A stretch of 64,000 nt of DNA from Shimia biformata (GTDB taxonomy: Bacteria > Pseudomonadota > Alphaproteobacteria > Rhodobacterales > Rhodobacteraceae), in NCBI RefSeq assembly GCF_016888515.1, contig NZ_JAFEJK010000001.1, positions 930,001 through 994,000 of the forward strand, read 5' to 3'. Shown here one piece after another: positions 36,527 through 44,704 of the stretch; the first letter of the stretch is position 1; every line of letters starts with the position of its first letter. Position numbers and translations under genes: made by a program. Under the pieces are notes generated by a model. It had not been told where the DNA came from, searched no databases, and worked only from the letters and a program-made list of their open reading frames with translations.

Positions 36527-37504
36527 TCACAGAGACGACCAGCAGGGGTGGGTGTCGCCCGCGGCCGGCGTGGCAAGGAACACCGCACGGGCAATCGCGC
36601 GCGCAAGACAGGTTGCCGCGGCATGACCCAGAATCAGGGGATCGCCCACCGGGTCGGCAAGTGGTTTCGCACCAGTGGAGGCGGCAAAGACTAGGTCTCC
36701 GTCCATCGGAGTGTGCGCGGGCACCAGCGCGCGCGCCATGCCGTCATGGGTCGCGGTGGCCATGCGGGTGCATTGCGCCTGATCCAGAACGGCATCCGTG
36801 GCGACAATCGCAATTGTCGTGTTGTGCATCGAGAACTTGGTATCGGGCATGGACTTGGGGTAGTCCGGGGCGGTGCCGAGACCGCCGAATTCGTCCCCCT
36901 GTTCCCAAGGGGCGGCCCAGAAATGACGGCTGCCCGGCACTGTGGCGTCCCCCAGCGCATTGACCGCGACCAGTGCGCCGACGGTATGGCCTGAAGCAAG
37001 CACCGCCGAGGCCGAGCCCAGTCCGCCCTTGAGTGACGCCAGCGTGCCGCCCGTGCCTGCGCCATGACTACCAAGGTCAAAGCGCTCCGCTGCCGCCGCG
37101 AGCGCTGCGCGGCCAAGCGCATTATATGGGTTCTCGGTCCAGTTTTTGTCGCCGCCGTTCAACAGGTCGAACAGGATCGCAGCTGGGACAATTGGCACAT
37201 GCTGGTCGCCCACCGCAAAACCGCGCCCCATCGCGCGCAACCCGTCCGCGACACCCGAGGCGGCGTCCAGACCCAGTGCCGATCCCCCCGACAGGACCAG
37301 GGCATCAACCTGCTGCACCGTCTTGTCTGGCGCCAGAAGGTCCGTCTCGCGCGTCCCCGGCGCGCCGCCCATGACATGCACACCGGCGGTAAACGGGCGG
37401 TCGGCGGTCAGGACCGTGACTCCGGATTTCAGCCCCGCATCCGAGGCATTTCCGACCTTCAGCCCAGCGACATCGGTAATCAGGTTCATCTCTCCGGGGT
37501 GCAT
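36527..37504 (-). CDS. P1 family peptidase (DmpA-like aminopeptidase)
   Basis: A 325-residue Ntn-type hydrolase of the DmpA/L-aminopeptidase-D-esterase family. Landmarks: ITDVAGLKVGNASD at the start, SGGSALGLDAASGV near 72-85, GAGTGGTLASLKGGLGSAS near 148-166 and MHNTTIAIVATDAVLDQAQCTRMA near 225-248. Members cut themselves to expose a catalytic Ser or Thr. It converges with the hydrolase gene 14 bases away. Cytoplasmic; natural substrate unknown. Confidence 0.88.
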   Translation of the reverse strand: MHPGEMNLITDVAGLKVGNASDAGLKSGVTVLTADRPFTAGVHVMGGAPGTRETDLLAPDKTVQQVDALVLSGGSALGLDAASGVADGLRAMGRGFAVGDQHVPIVPAAILFDLLNGGDKNWTENPYNALGRAALAAAAERFDLGSHGAGTGGTLASLKGGLGSASAVLASGHTVGALVAVNALGDATVPGSRHFWAAPWEQGDEFGGLGTAPDYPKSMPDTKFSMHNTTIAIVATDAVLDQAQCTRMATATHDGMARALVPAHTPMDGDLVFAASTGAKPLADPVGDPLILGHAAATCLARAIARAVFLATPAAGDTHPCWSSL

Positions 37505-37521
37505 GCTTTCTTCCTTCTTGC

Positions 37522-37562
37522 CGACATGTCGCGGTTGAACCTAACCGCGCTTTTGCATGTCG
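37522..37562. promoter_or_regulatory. Nested inverted repeats upstream of the creatinase gene
   Basis: Outer arms CGACATG (37522-37528) and CATGTCG (37556-37562) enclose inner arms CGCGGTT (37530-37536) and AACCGCG (37543-37549) with loop GAACCT. It sits between the divergent P1 peptidase and creatinase genes and could be an operator or RNA hairpin. Confidence 0.45.
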
Positions 37563-37693
37563 CCAACAGGCTTGATCCTCTCCATCATCTGCGCCACAAA
37601 TCACCAAGGCACTGGCGATGGCGTCGCCACAGGGCATGCCCCTGCGCCCGTTCCCCTGTCCTGAACGCCGGGACCTCTTGCAAGGAGGTCGAC

Positions 37694-38902
37694 ATGACAG
37701 CCCGTCCTGAATTCTTTCGTTTCCACAACGGCGAAAAGGCCACGCTGCCCTTTGCCGAAGCCGAATATCACCAACGCCTTGCCGGTCTTCGTGCAATCCT
37801 GTCGCGCGAGGGGCTGCAGGCGGCCGTGCTGACGTCTATGCACAACGTCGCCTACTATTCTGGCTTTCTTTACTGCAGTTTCGGTCGGCCTTATGCGGTT
37901 GTCGTGACGGCCACGGAGTGCGTCACAATTTCCGCCGGGATTGACGCTGGGCAACCTTGGCGCCGGTCGGTCGGTGACAACATCACCTACACCGACTGGC
38001 AACGCGACAATTTCTGGCGCGCGGTGCGGTCTGTGACCGGAGAAGGCGCGCGGATCGGTTATGAGGGCGATCACCTGACATTGGCACAAATGGCGCGGCT
38101 GGATGGGTTCCTTTCCCCCTCACACAGCACCGATATTGCCCCCGCCACGATGGTGCAGCGGATGCACAAGTCACCTGCCGAGATTGATTTGATCCGCGCA
38201 GGAGCCGCCGTTGCCGATGTTGGCGGCTATGCCATCCGCGACGCGGTGAAGGCGGGTGTCCGAGAGATCGACGTCGCCATGGCCGGGCGCGACGCGATGG
38301 AGTTGGAAATCGCGTCCCGTTTCCCAGAGGCCGAGTATCGCGACACATGGGTCTGGTTCCAGTCCGGGCTCAACACAGACGGCGCCCATAATCCGGTTAC
38401 GGGGCGAGTGCTGGAGCGCGGCGATATCCTGTCACTGAACACGTTTCCGATGATCTCGGGCTATTACACCGCGCTGGAACGGACGATGTTTGTCCAAGAG
38501 GTGGACGCCGATAGCCTGGCCCTTTGGCAGGCCAACATCGAGGCGCACGAACTGGGCATGTCGCTGTTGAAACCCGGTGCGACCTGCGCCGAAGTCACCC
38601 ACGGCATCAACGCTTTCTTCGCCGAGCGCGACCTCCTGCAATACCGCAGCTTCGGCTATGGCCATTCGTTTGGCGTTCTCAGTCATTTCTATGGACGCGA
38701 GGCGGGCCTCGAACTGCGCGAGGATATCGACACGGTGCTGGAGCCGGGAATGGTGATCTCGATGGAACCGATGCTGACCATTCCCGACGGACAGCCCGGT
38801 GCGGGCGGCTACCGCGAACATGACATCCTCATTATCACTGAAGACGGGAACGAGAATATCACCGGATACCCCTATGGGCCGGAGTTCAACCTGGTCGGCT
38901 GA
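37694..38902 (+). CDS. Creatinase (creatine amidinohydrolase)
   Basis: A 402-residue pita-bread-fold enzyme hydrolysing creatine to sarcosine and urea. From memory of the Pseudomonas putida enzyme, length and residue numbering coincide: Arg65 region (CSFGRPYA), His232 (TDGAHNPV), Glu262 (YTALERT), Arg335 (YGREAGLELRED) and Glu358 (SMEPM), plus the shared YTDWQRDN and FGYGHSFG. These argue for a true creatinase rather than a general M24 aminopeptidase. AAGGAGGT precedes the ATG at 37694. No creatininase, sarcosine oxidase or urease is in the window. Confidence 0.93.
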   Translation: MTARPEFFRFHNGEKATLPFAEAEYHQRLAGLRAILSREGLQAAVLTSMHNVAYYSGFLYCSFGRPYAVVVTATECVTISAGIDAGQPWRRSVGDNITYTDWQRDNFWRAVRSVTGEGARIGYEGDHLTLAQMARLDGFLSPSHSTDIAPATMVQRMHKSPAEIDLIRAGAAVADVGGYAIRDAVKAGVREIDVAMAGRDAMELEIASRFPEAEYRDTWVWFQSGLNTDGAHNPVTGRVLERGDILSLNTFPMISGYYTALERTMFVQEVDADSLALWQANIEAHELGMSLLKPGATCAEVTHGINAFFAERDLLQYRSFGYGHSFGVLSHFYGREAGLELREDIDTVLEPGMVISMEPMLTIPDGQPGAGGYREHDILIITEDGNENITGYPYGPEFNLVG

Positions 38903-38909
38903 CCGACTG

Positions 38910-38954
38910 CTTTTTTCTGGTCGAAAATACCCAAAGCCTGGACGCGCAGCGTCC
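38910..38954 (-). repeat. Dispersed hairpin-plus-motif repeat, copy 4 (minus orientation)
   Basis: On the minus strand a GGACGC-TGC-GCGTCC hairpin (38940-38954) is followed by GGTATTTTCGACCAGAAAAA and AG (38910-38931). Located just after the creatinase stop. Confidence 0.6.
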
Positions 38955-39017
38955 GGGCCACGCCCAAATCGGTGTGCTGGCAGCTTTGCTGCATGCAGAC
39001 CGGGCGGGAGTGCCGCG

Positions 39018-39368
39018 TCAAAGGCGGATCACGTAATCCTTGGTTGTGGTCTCGACAACTTCCCAAGTGCCGGCAAACCCGGGGCGCAGAATATGGGCAT
39101 CTCCGGCCTTCAATGTCACCGAAGACCCGTCGTCACCTGTCAGGACAGAGACACCGTCGAGGATGCGGAAATACTCCCACTCGTCGTAGATCACACGCCA
39201 TTTACCGGGGGTCGAACGCCATATTCCGGCATAAAGGCCGTCGCGCTCTTCCAGGTTCCAGGTGGTGAAGACCGGGTTCCCTGCGATCAGGCGGTCGGGG
39301 GCGGGACTGTCGGTTTCGCCTTCGCCAGAGATAGTAACAGGCAGGGACAGCTTCTGGGCATCGGTCAT
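39018..39368 (-). CDS. Cupin domain protein (DUF861-like)
   Basis: A 116-residue single-cupin protein. The barrel reads GLYAGIWRSTPGKWRVIYDEWEYFRILDGVSVLTGDDGSSVTLKAGDAHILRPGFAGTWEVVETTTKDYV, the pattern of the Cupin_3 group related to ureidoglycine aminohydrolase. Its start overlaps the sodium-channel stop (ATGA), so the two are translated together. Ligand or enzyme activity unknown. Confidence 0.85.
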   Translation of the reverse strand: MTDAQKLSLPVTISGEGETDSPAPDRLIAGNPVFTTWNLEERDGLYAGIWRSTPGKWRVIYDEWEYFRILDGVSVLTGDDGSSVTLKAGDAHILRPGFAGTWEVVETTTKDYVIRL

Positions 39369-40147
39369 TTCTTCACCTCTTTCTGAATTTCGGCGATCCG
39401 TGCGTCCATCGCTTCAAGGCGGTGCAACACCTCGTCCCGGTAATTGTCGGTCTTGATCACGTCTTCTTCGTGGTGGGCGTCCTGCATCGAGTTCACGATC
39501 AGGCCGACCACAAGGTTCACCACCGCGAAAGTGGTGATCAGGATGAATGGCACGAAAAAGACCCAGGCAAAGGGATGCACTTCCATGACCGGGCGTACGA
39601 TGCCCATCGACCAGCTTTCCAGCGTCATGATCTGGAACAGGGTATAGGCCGACATGCCAAGGTCGCCGAACCATTGCGGGAAAGTGTCCGAAAACAGTTT
39701 TGTCGCCATCACTGCGCCGACATAAAAAATCATCGCCATTAACAGGAAAACAGAAGCCATGCCGGGCAGGGCCGAGATAAAGCCCTCGACCACCCTTCGC
39801 AGTCGTGGCGCGACCGAAACCACGCGAAGAACCCGCAACACCCGCAGGGTTCGCAGGACCGAGATGCCCGAGCCCGACGGGATCAGCGCGACCCCCACCA
39901 CGATCAAATCGAACAGACCCCAGCCAGATTGGAAGAACCGCCAGCCGCGGGCATAGATTTTGGCTACGATCTCGACCACGAAAATGGCAAGGCAGATCGT
40001 GTCCAGCGTGACGATCAGCGGACCGGCGGCAGCCATGATGCTGGGCGATGTTTCCAGTCCCAGCAGCATGGCGTTGAAGATGATCACTCCGAGGATGACA
40101 CGTTGGGTCAGATCACGGTCGAGAAAGGCTTCCAGTTGGGCACGCAT
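39365..40147 (-). CDS. Voltage-gated sodium channel, NaChBac (BacNav) type
   Basis: A 260-residue six-segment ion channel. S4 carries arginines every third residue: Arg99, 102, 105 and 108, with Arg115, 117 and 118 just after. The pore filter is TLESWS at 175-180, the bacterial sodium-selective sequence with Glu177. The C-terminus (about residues 210-260) is a charged helix likely to form the tetramer coiled coil. Marine alphaproteobacteria use these channels in sodium signalling and motility. AAAGGAAAACC precedes the ATG. It is upstream partner of the cupin gene. Confidence 0.94.
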   Translation of the reverse strand: MRAQLEAFLDRDLTQRVILGVIIFNAMLLGLETSPSIMAAAGPLIVTLDTICLAIFVVEIVAKIYARGWRFFQSGWGLFDLIVVGVALIPSGSGISVLRTLRVLRVLRVVSVAPRLRRVVEGFISALPGMASVFLLMAMIFYVGAVMATKLFSDTFPQWFGDLGMSAYTLFQIMTLESWSMGIVRPVMEVHPFAWVFFVPFILITTFAVVNLVVGLIVNSMQDAHHEEDVIKTDNYRDEVLHRLEAMDARIAEIQKEVKK

Positions 40148-40298
40148 GTTGGTTTTCCTTTAGGTCCACGGCGATATGCGCCCTGACGGATTGCCCTGCA
40201 AGAGGGCAGTATGCAAATCCCCTCAATTGCGGCGCGGTTCCCCCTTTTCAACTCTGTGTGGTTTTGCAACAGTTTATGCGATTGATGCGACTCCCCGA

Positions 40299-40323
40299 TG
40301 TAAATGGGCATTACATTGCCCAT
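40299..40323. promoter_or_regulatory. Interlocked inverted repeats upstream of the AAA+/HEPN operon
   Basis: ATGGGCA (40304-40310) and TGCCCAT (40317-40323) form one repeat; ATGTAA (40299-40304) and TTACAT (40311-40316) form a second that shares bases with it. It ends 47 bases before the first gene of the operon. A regulator site is likely; I could not place -35/-10 elements. Confidence 0.5.
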
Positions 40324-40370
40324 ATCGGTCTCATGTCGCGGCATAGGATTGATTGCACAGGGAGAGTTTG

Positions 40371-41447
40371 ATGGCCGATTTTGACGCGCAGGTGCGCGAG
40401 TCGCAGGAGCAGGTTGCCTCGGCACAGGCAAAGATTGCCGAACTGACCAGCCGGATCGAAACCGCACGGTCCAAACTGAGAAGCGGTGACGACATCTCGA
40501 TCGATATCGAGAATGCGACGCTCGAGGACGTCCACGCCCATACCGACGTGATGAATGCCAATATCGCAGAGCTGATCATGGGGTTGGACGACGTGACGGC
40601 AGCATTTTCCAAGGATTTCAGTGAGATGCGCGACAAGACGGGATGGGAGTCCTTTGTTGGCATCTTCAGCCGTGCCAAATCAGAATCGTTGCGCCAGGAT
40701 CGGATCCGCACCGCGAATATCGACGACAAGCTGCAGGACCTGATCTCGAAATCCGATGTCATCACCAAACTTCTGGAAGGCCAGCTTGAGGTGCTGAATG
40801 ACCAGAAGGAGCGGGTCGAGGCCAACCTGACCGAGACGCTGGACGACCGCGAGGTGACGGTGGGTGAGCTTGAAGCGTTGCGGGACGAGATCAAGGGAAT
40901 GGACCCGAAGATCATCGAACTGGAAAACAAGATTTCAGTTGAGCAGGACGCGGCTGCTCGGACCACGCTCGAATCGGAACTGGCGGCGCTGAATGCGAAA
41001 TACAATGAGCTGGTGCAGCAAGAGCAGGTGAAGCTGGCGAAATCGCAGACGCTGGAGCGCTATATAGAAAAGGGCAAGACCTGGATCGACAGTTTGCAGA
41101 ACCAGGCGGCGACGCAGATGGTGCTGATCAACAAGCTTCAGACGGACACCAAGCAGCGCGTGGTGCTTTATGATGCGTTGACCAAATCGCTGAAGACCGC
41201 GCAGCAGCAGGATGTCGCCCACCGTATCAACGAGATCGGAGTTGAGACCGACAAGGAAGCCCAGGCGTCCATGGCTGCCATCGGCACTGCCACCAATCAG
41301 CGCATGGCCGACATGATGGAAGCGCACGAAGGCCACATGGTCTTTGCCCGCGAAGTGCTTGAAGCCAAGGCGAAGGCCGACGAACGTTTTGCCCGCCGCT
41401 TCGAGAAGATCGTCGAGAAACACGACAAGAACCTTTATGGGGCGTAA
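40371..41447 (+). CDS. Coiled-coil protein, possibly TelA-like, first gene of unknown operon
   Basis: A 358-residue cytoplasmic protein that is almost wholly helical, rich in Glu, Lys, Gln and Asp, with heptad-like stretches at about 1-40, 120-230 and 290-350. One non-coiled break with aromatic residues lies near 85-95 (GWESFVGIFSRAK). The segment TQMVLINKLQTDTKQRVVLYDALTKSLKTAQ resembles the C-terminal part of TelA/KlaA toxic-anion-resistance proteins, but I cannot confirm this. AGGGAGAG precedes the ATG at 40371. It starts a long co-directional train with an AAA+ ATPase and membrane proteins. Confidence 0.78.
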   Translation: MADFDAQVRESQEQVASAQAKIAELTSRIETARSKLRSGDDISIDIENATLEDVHAHTDVMNANIAELIMGLDDVTAAFSKDFSEMRDKTGWESFVGIFSRAKSESLRQDRIRTANIDDKLQDLISKSDVITKLLEGQLEVLNDQKERVEANLTETLDDREVTVGELEALRDEIKGMDPKIIELENKISVEQDAAARTTLESELAALNAKYNELVQQEQVKLAKSQTLERYIEKGKTWIDSLQNQAATQMVLINKLQTDTKQRVVLYDALTKSLKTAQQQDVAHRINEIGVETDKEAQASMAAIGTATNQRMADMMEAHEGHMVFAREVLEAKAKADERFARRFEKIVEKHDKNLYGA

Positions 41448-41462
41448 TCTTTTGACGAAAAG

Positions 41463-41540
41463 CGCGATAGCCAAGGGATCGCGCCCGGAACCGAAGGTGA
41501 GCGTATCGTGCCCGCCCTTCGGGGCGGGGATGGGCGTGAT
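41463..41540 (-). repeat. REP-like ~80-bp repeat, copy A (minus orientation)
   Basis: Contains a CCCGCCC-TTCG-GGGCGGG hairpin (41511-41528). The reverse complement aligns with 45441-45519: shared AGGGCGGGC, CTCACC/CACCTTCGG, CCGGG-GCG and GGC blocks in the same order. It fills the gap before the next gene. Confidence 0.65.
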
Positions 41541-41566
41541 CCGGATCGCAGGCGGTCCGAGGGCCG

Positions 41567-42694
41567 ATGATGGCTGACCACACTCCCAACAAGGACCATG
41601 CCGCGCTGACCGACACTTTCGCGTCACGCCGCTATTTCCGCAAGTTCGAGGTTATCACCGACCACCTGACCCGCGTAGCGGCGACCATGCAGGCCGAGGA
41701 TCGGCTGACCGAGGAAGAGGCCGAGGTCATCACCCGCTATCTTGTGGCGATCAACTACACTTTTCACGCGCTGAGCATGAAATACCTGCTGGTTGGGCGG
41801 GATACGGGCCGGTTTTTCGGTTCGCTCCAGATGGACACGGTCGAAAGCGGGTTCCCCGTCTTCAACGAAATCCTGATGATGGCCAATGACGCGCAGCAGG
41901 CCGAAAGCCACCTGCGCAACATGCCCTCTGTTGACGCTCTCAAGGACGAAATGGTTCGTCAGATCGTTGGCGACCGAGAAATCCCGACCAAGCTGCAATT
42001 CGCACTGTCGCAGCGGCTCTATTACGAAGAATTGATGCGCGGCAGCCTGTTCTGGGCGCAGAACCACCCGGTTGCCATCTGGCTGTCCGGGGTCGAGGAT
42101 CGTCGCCGCTATCTTGTGCATTGGGCTGTCTATGACAGCCAGATCAACCTGCCCACCATCTACTTGATGGAGGTTGAGGACACTGGACGAACGGCACTGG
42201 CCAAGGATGAAAAACGCTGGCCCGAGGCGCAGGCCCATCTGATGGCGCAAAGCTTGGGGGGGCTGAAGCTGATTACCATCGCCAAGGGGTTTGATGAAAC
42301 CTTTGACGACCTGCACCCCAAACGCCTGCGCCGTATCCACATCGGTCCGATGTATTCCCATGAATACACCTCTCAATCCGGGCCGCTGCGCGAGGTCCTG
42401 GCCACCGCTCGCGCGCCTGAGGGCGAAGATTGGGCCCTTGCCTGGACCGTCGAGGACCTGATTAGCGAGAAGGTGATCGAGGAACGCTCGGGCTGGTTCG
42501 GCACGGTCGAGCGTGAGGTTTTCGCGTTGGACCCGTTTGGCGGACGCGGCGTGGATACCGGGGCGACGCGGATGGAGCGGTCGATCATCCTGCCGCAACG
42601 CCCGTTCCAGACACTGGAAGAACTGAACCCGCCGGGGTTTGGCGCCGTGCAGAAGTTTGTCGTCAGTCCGCAGGGGCGGGTGTTGAGCTATTGA
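41567..42694 (+). CDS. Conserved protein of unknown function (375 residues)
   Basis: I do not recognise a family. The protein is soluble, mixed alpha/beta and acidic, with no signal peptide. The N-terminal ~140 residues are helical (SRRYFRKFEVITDHLTRVAATMQAEDRLTEEEAEVITRYLVAINY); the middle has strand-rich WLSGVEDRRRYLVHWAVYDSQINLPTIYLMEVED. No catalytic motif stands out. ATGs at 41567 and 41570 compete; GAGGG is better spaced for the second. It lies between the coiled-coil and AAA+ genes and presumably works with them. Confidence 0.78.
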   Translation: MMADHTPNKDHAALTDTFASRRYFRKFEVITDHLTRVAATMQAEDRLTEEEAEVITRYLVAINYTFHALSMKYLLVGRDTGRFFGSLQMDTVESGFPVFNEILMMANDAQQAESHLRNMPSVDALKDEMVRQIVGDREIPTKLQFALSQRLYYEELMRGSLFWAQNHPVAIWLSGVEDRRRYLVHWAVYDSQINLPTIYLMEVEDTGRTALAKDEKRWPEAQAHLMAQSLGGLKLITIAKGFDETFDDLHPKRLRRIHIGPMYSHEYTSQSGPLREVLATARAPEGEDWALAWTVEDLISEKVIEERSGWFGTVEREVFALDPFGGRGVDTGATRMERSIILPQRPFQTLEELNPPGFGAVQKFVVSPQGRVLSY

Positions 42695-42707
42695 GTGGCT
42701 CACCGGA

Positions 42708-42758
42708 ATGGCCCTTGGGGCCATGCCTGCGGCACGAGTATTTGAACAAGAAAGAAAG
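42708..42758 (+). repeat. Dispersed hairpin-plus-motif repeat, copy 5
   Basis: ATGGCCC-TTG-GGGCCAT hairpin (42708-42724) followed by GAGTATTTGAACAAGAAAGA and AAG (42736-42758), directly before the AAA+ gene. Confidence 0.6.
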
Positions 42759-42769
42759 TTGAGAACCAG

Positions 42770-44704
42770 ATGAGCTTGCCAATCGACCAGATGGAATTGC
42801 GTGAAGAAGATATCCGCAAGCACTACCCGGCGGCGGTTGCGATGCTCGACGGGTTCGACCACACGCCAAGGATTGCCAAGGGCCGCGAGATGGCGGCGCC
42901 CGAGCGGTCATCCGGATTGGCCACGCGGCGGCGGTTCCGATCGACGACGCCGGGGCTGGTGACACGCTCGACCGCGCGTCCCGAAGGGGTGCATCTGGTC
43001 GACCGGATCGAAGGCGCGGATGGCGATGACCCGCTGGTCAGCCCGGCACAGGCGAATGTGATGCACGGGTTGCGCCGTGCGCTTGCAATTGCGCTGGCGA
43101 TGGGAGAGCAGTTTGCCGAGGCTACCGGGCTGTCCGATCTGAAGCGCGCCAATCTTGCCGGGTCGCTGGGTGACGACAAGCGCGCGACGTTTTCCGAGTT
43201 GCTGACTGCCGAGGCGCTGGTGGTTCTCTATGTCTTTGGCAATGCTACGGCATTTCTTCTGGCCGCGCATCAGGGCGAGGACAGCGTTGAGGTGGGAGAG
43301 GTCGAAGAGGTTTTGACCGACAATGCCCAGCTTGCCCTGCATGGAGTGCTTTGGGAACTGGATCAGGACATTGCGGCGCTGGCGACGGATGATGGCAAGC
43401 TGGTGTCCTGTGTCTGTGCCTTTGCCGAACAGGTGATGGAAAAGGTCGCCCTGCGTGCCCAGACCGCCGGGCGGCTTGAGGCCTTTGCCAGCGCAAGCTG
43501 GCGGGTCGAGGCGGACGATCTGACGCTTCAGGGGTTCACCCCGGCGCGCGCCGCCAAGGGCTCGACCCTGACAATGACCTTCAAGAAGCCGAACGAGGTG
43601 GTCGGCAACCACATCGCCAAATATCAGGCCATGAAGCTTTCAAAGATGCTGATGGCCTATGATTTCGACCGGCGGCTGAACCCGTTTGCGGAACTGGGGG
43701 GCTTCATCTTTACCTTCATGGGCGACGGCAAGCCGGGGACGGGCAAGACGACGCTGATCCAGATGATGGCGGGGCTGATCAACGACTATTGTCAAGTCGC
43801 GGGCTATCCATTCCGCTATCAGAACCTGTCGACGGATAATATCGACAGCTATCAGGGCAAGTCGGGCCAGAATGCCAAGGCGTTCATCAACAGCATCATC
43901 GATCCCATGGTGATCGGTTTTGGCACCATCGACGATATCGACCAGCTGGCAGGCAAGCGAGGGGATCGGCAGTCTTCGGCGGGGCAGCTGGAGATTACGG
44001 CGGTGCTGATGGAGAGCTTTGCCGGGGCCAATACGGTTGTGCGCGGGAATTGCACCTTCGGCATGTTCTCGAACTATCCCGAAAACGTCGACGATGCCCT
44101 GCGCCAGCGGGCCGGGGCGCGGTTCCTGGTCGACGGGCCACAGACGCGAGAGGACTATATCGACATCCTTGCGCTGTTGATGGGCAAGAACCATTCGATC
44201 CCGTTGGGAGAACATGATCTGTTCGAGGCGCAGGCGATCCAGAAGGCGGTGGCGGCGTCGTTTGAAAGCCACTCGCGCCCGCATGAAGAGGGGTTGATGA
44301 AGGTCTTTGACAGGGTGCATTCCTCGGTCGGTGAGCTGGATACCATCGCCAAGATGGGCACCTATCTGAAGGCCATTCAGGAGGCGGATGAACGGTTCAC
44401 AGGCCGCGCGATCAAGAACATCACGGATGCGGTCAAGGTCCGCGCGATGGACTTTGAACTGCCCGACGAATGGATGGAAAACCCTGACCTGTTCCTGTTC
44501 AAGGACTATGACACCAAACGTGACATGATCGCCGAGTTGCGCGTGCCGATCACCACGGACATGGTGATCCAGGAAATCAACCGCTACGCCGATAGCGAGT
44601 TCCGCTATGCCGATAAGTCGGACGAGGTCGCGATTGAGGCGATGGTGCGGGACTTTGGCCGTCAGGAAGAGGCGAAGAAGCGGTATTTGGAGGGGAAGGG
44701 GTGA
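42770..44704 (+). CDS. AAA+ ATPase of unknown function
   Basis: A 644-residue protein. Residues 1-300 are a helical, family-specific region without recognised motif. The AAA+ core follows: Walker A GDGKPGTGKTT (about 318-328), Walker B VIGFGTIDDID (about 381-391), sensor-1-like FGMFSNYPENVD with Asn435, and an arginine-finger candidate in DALRQRAGARF (Arg445/447). The C-terminal ~180 residues are again helical. All ATPase landmarks look intact. It is the motor of the operon; its stop overlaps the GTG of the HEPN gene by four bases. Confidence 0.85.
   Translation: MSLPIDQMELREEDIRKHYPAAVAMLDGFDHTPRIAKGREMAAPERSSGLATRRRFRSTTPGLVTRSTARPEGVHLVDRIEGADGDDPLVSPAQANVMHGLRRALAIALAMGEQFAEATGLSDLKRANLAGSLGDDKRATFSELLTAEALVVLYVFGNATAFLLAAHQGEDSVEVGEVEEVLTDNAQLALHGVLWELDQDIAALATDDGKLVSCVCAFAEQVMEKVALRAQTAGRLEAFASASWRVEADDLTLQGFTPARAAKGSTLTMTFKKPNEVVGNHIAKYQAMKLSKMLMAYDFDRRLNPFAELGGFIFTFMGDGKPGTGKTTLIQMMAGLINDYCQVAGYPFRYQNLSTDNIDSYQGKSGQNAKAFINSIIDPMVIGFGTIDDIDQLAGKRGDRQSSAGQLEITAVLMESFAGANTVVRGNCTFGMFSNYPENVDDALRQRAGARFLVDGPQTREDYIDILALLMGKNHSIPLGEHDLFEAQAIQKAVAASFESHSRPHEEGLMKVFDRVHSSVGELDTIAKMGTYLKAIQEADERFTGRAIKNITDAVKVRAMDFELPDEWMENPDLFLFKDYDTKRDMIAELRVPITTDMVIQEINRYADSEFRYADKSDEVAIEAMVRDFGRQEEAKKRYLEGKG

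Noticed and set aside
37064-37693. N-terminal extension of the creatinase frame
   Set aside because: It runs antisense through the P1 peptidase; the ATG at 37694 has AAGGAGGT and gives the family's exact length.
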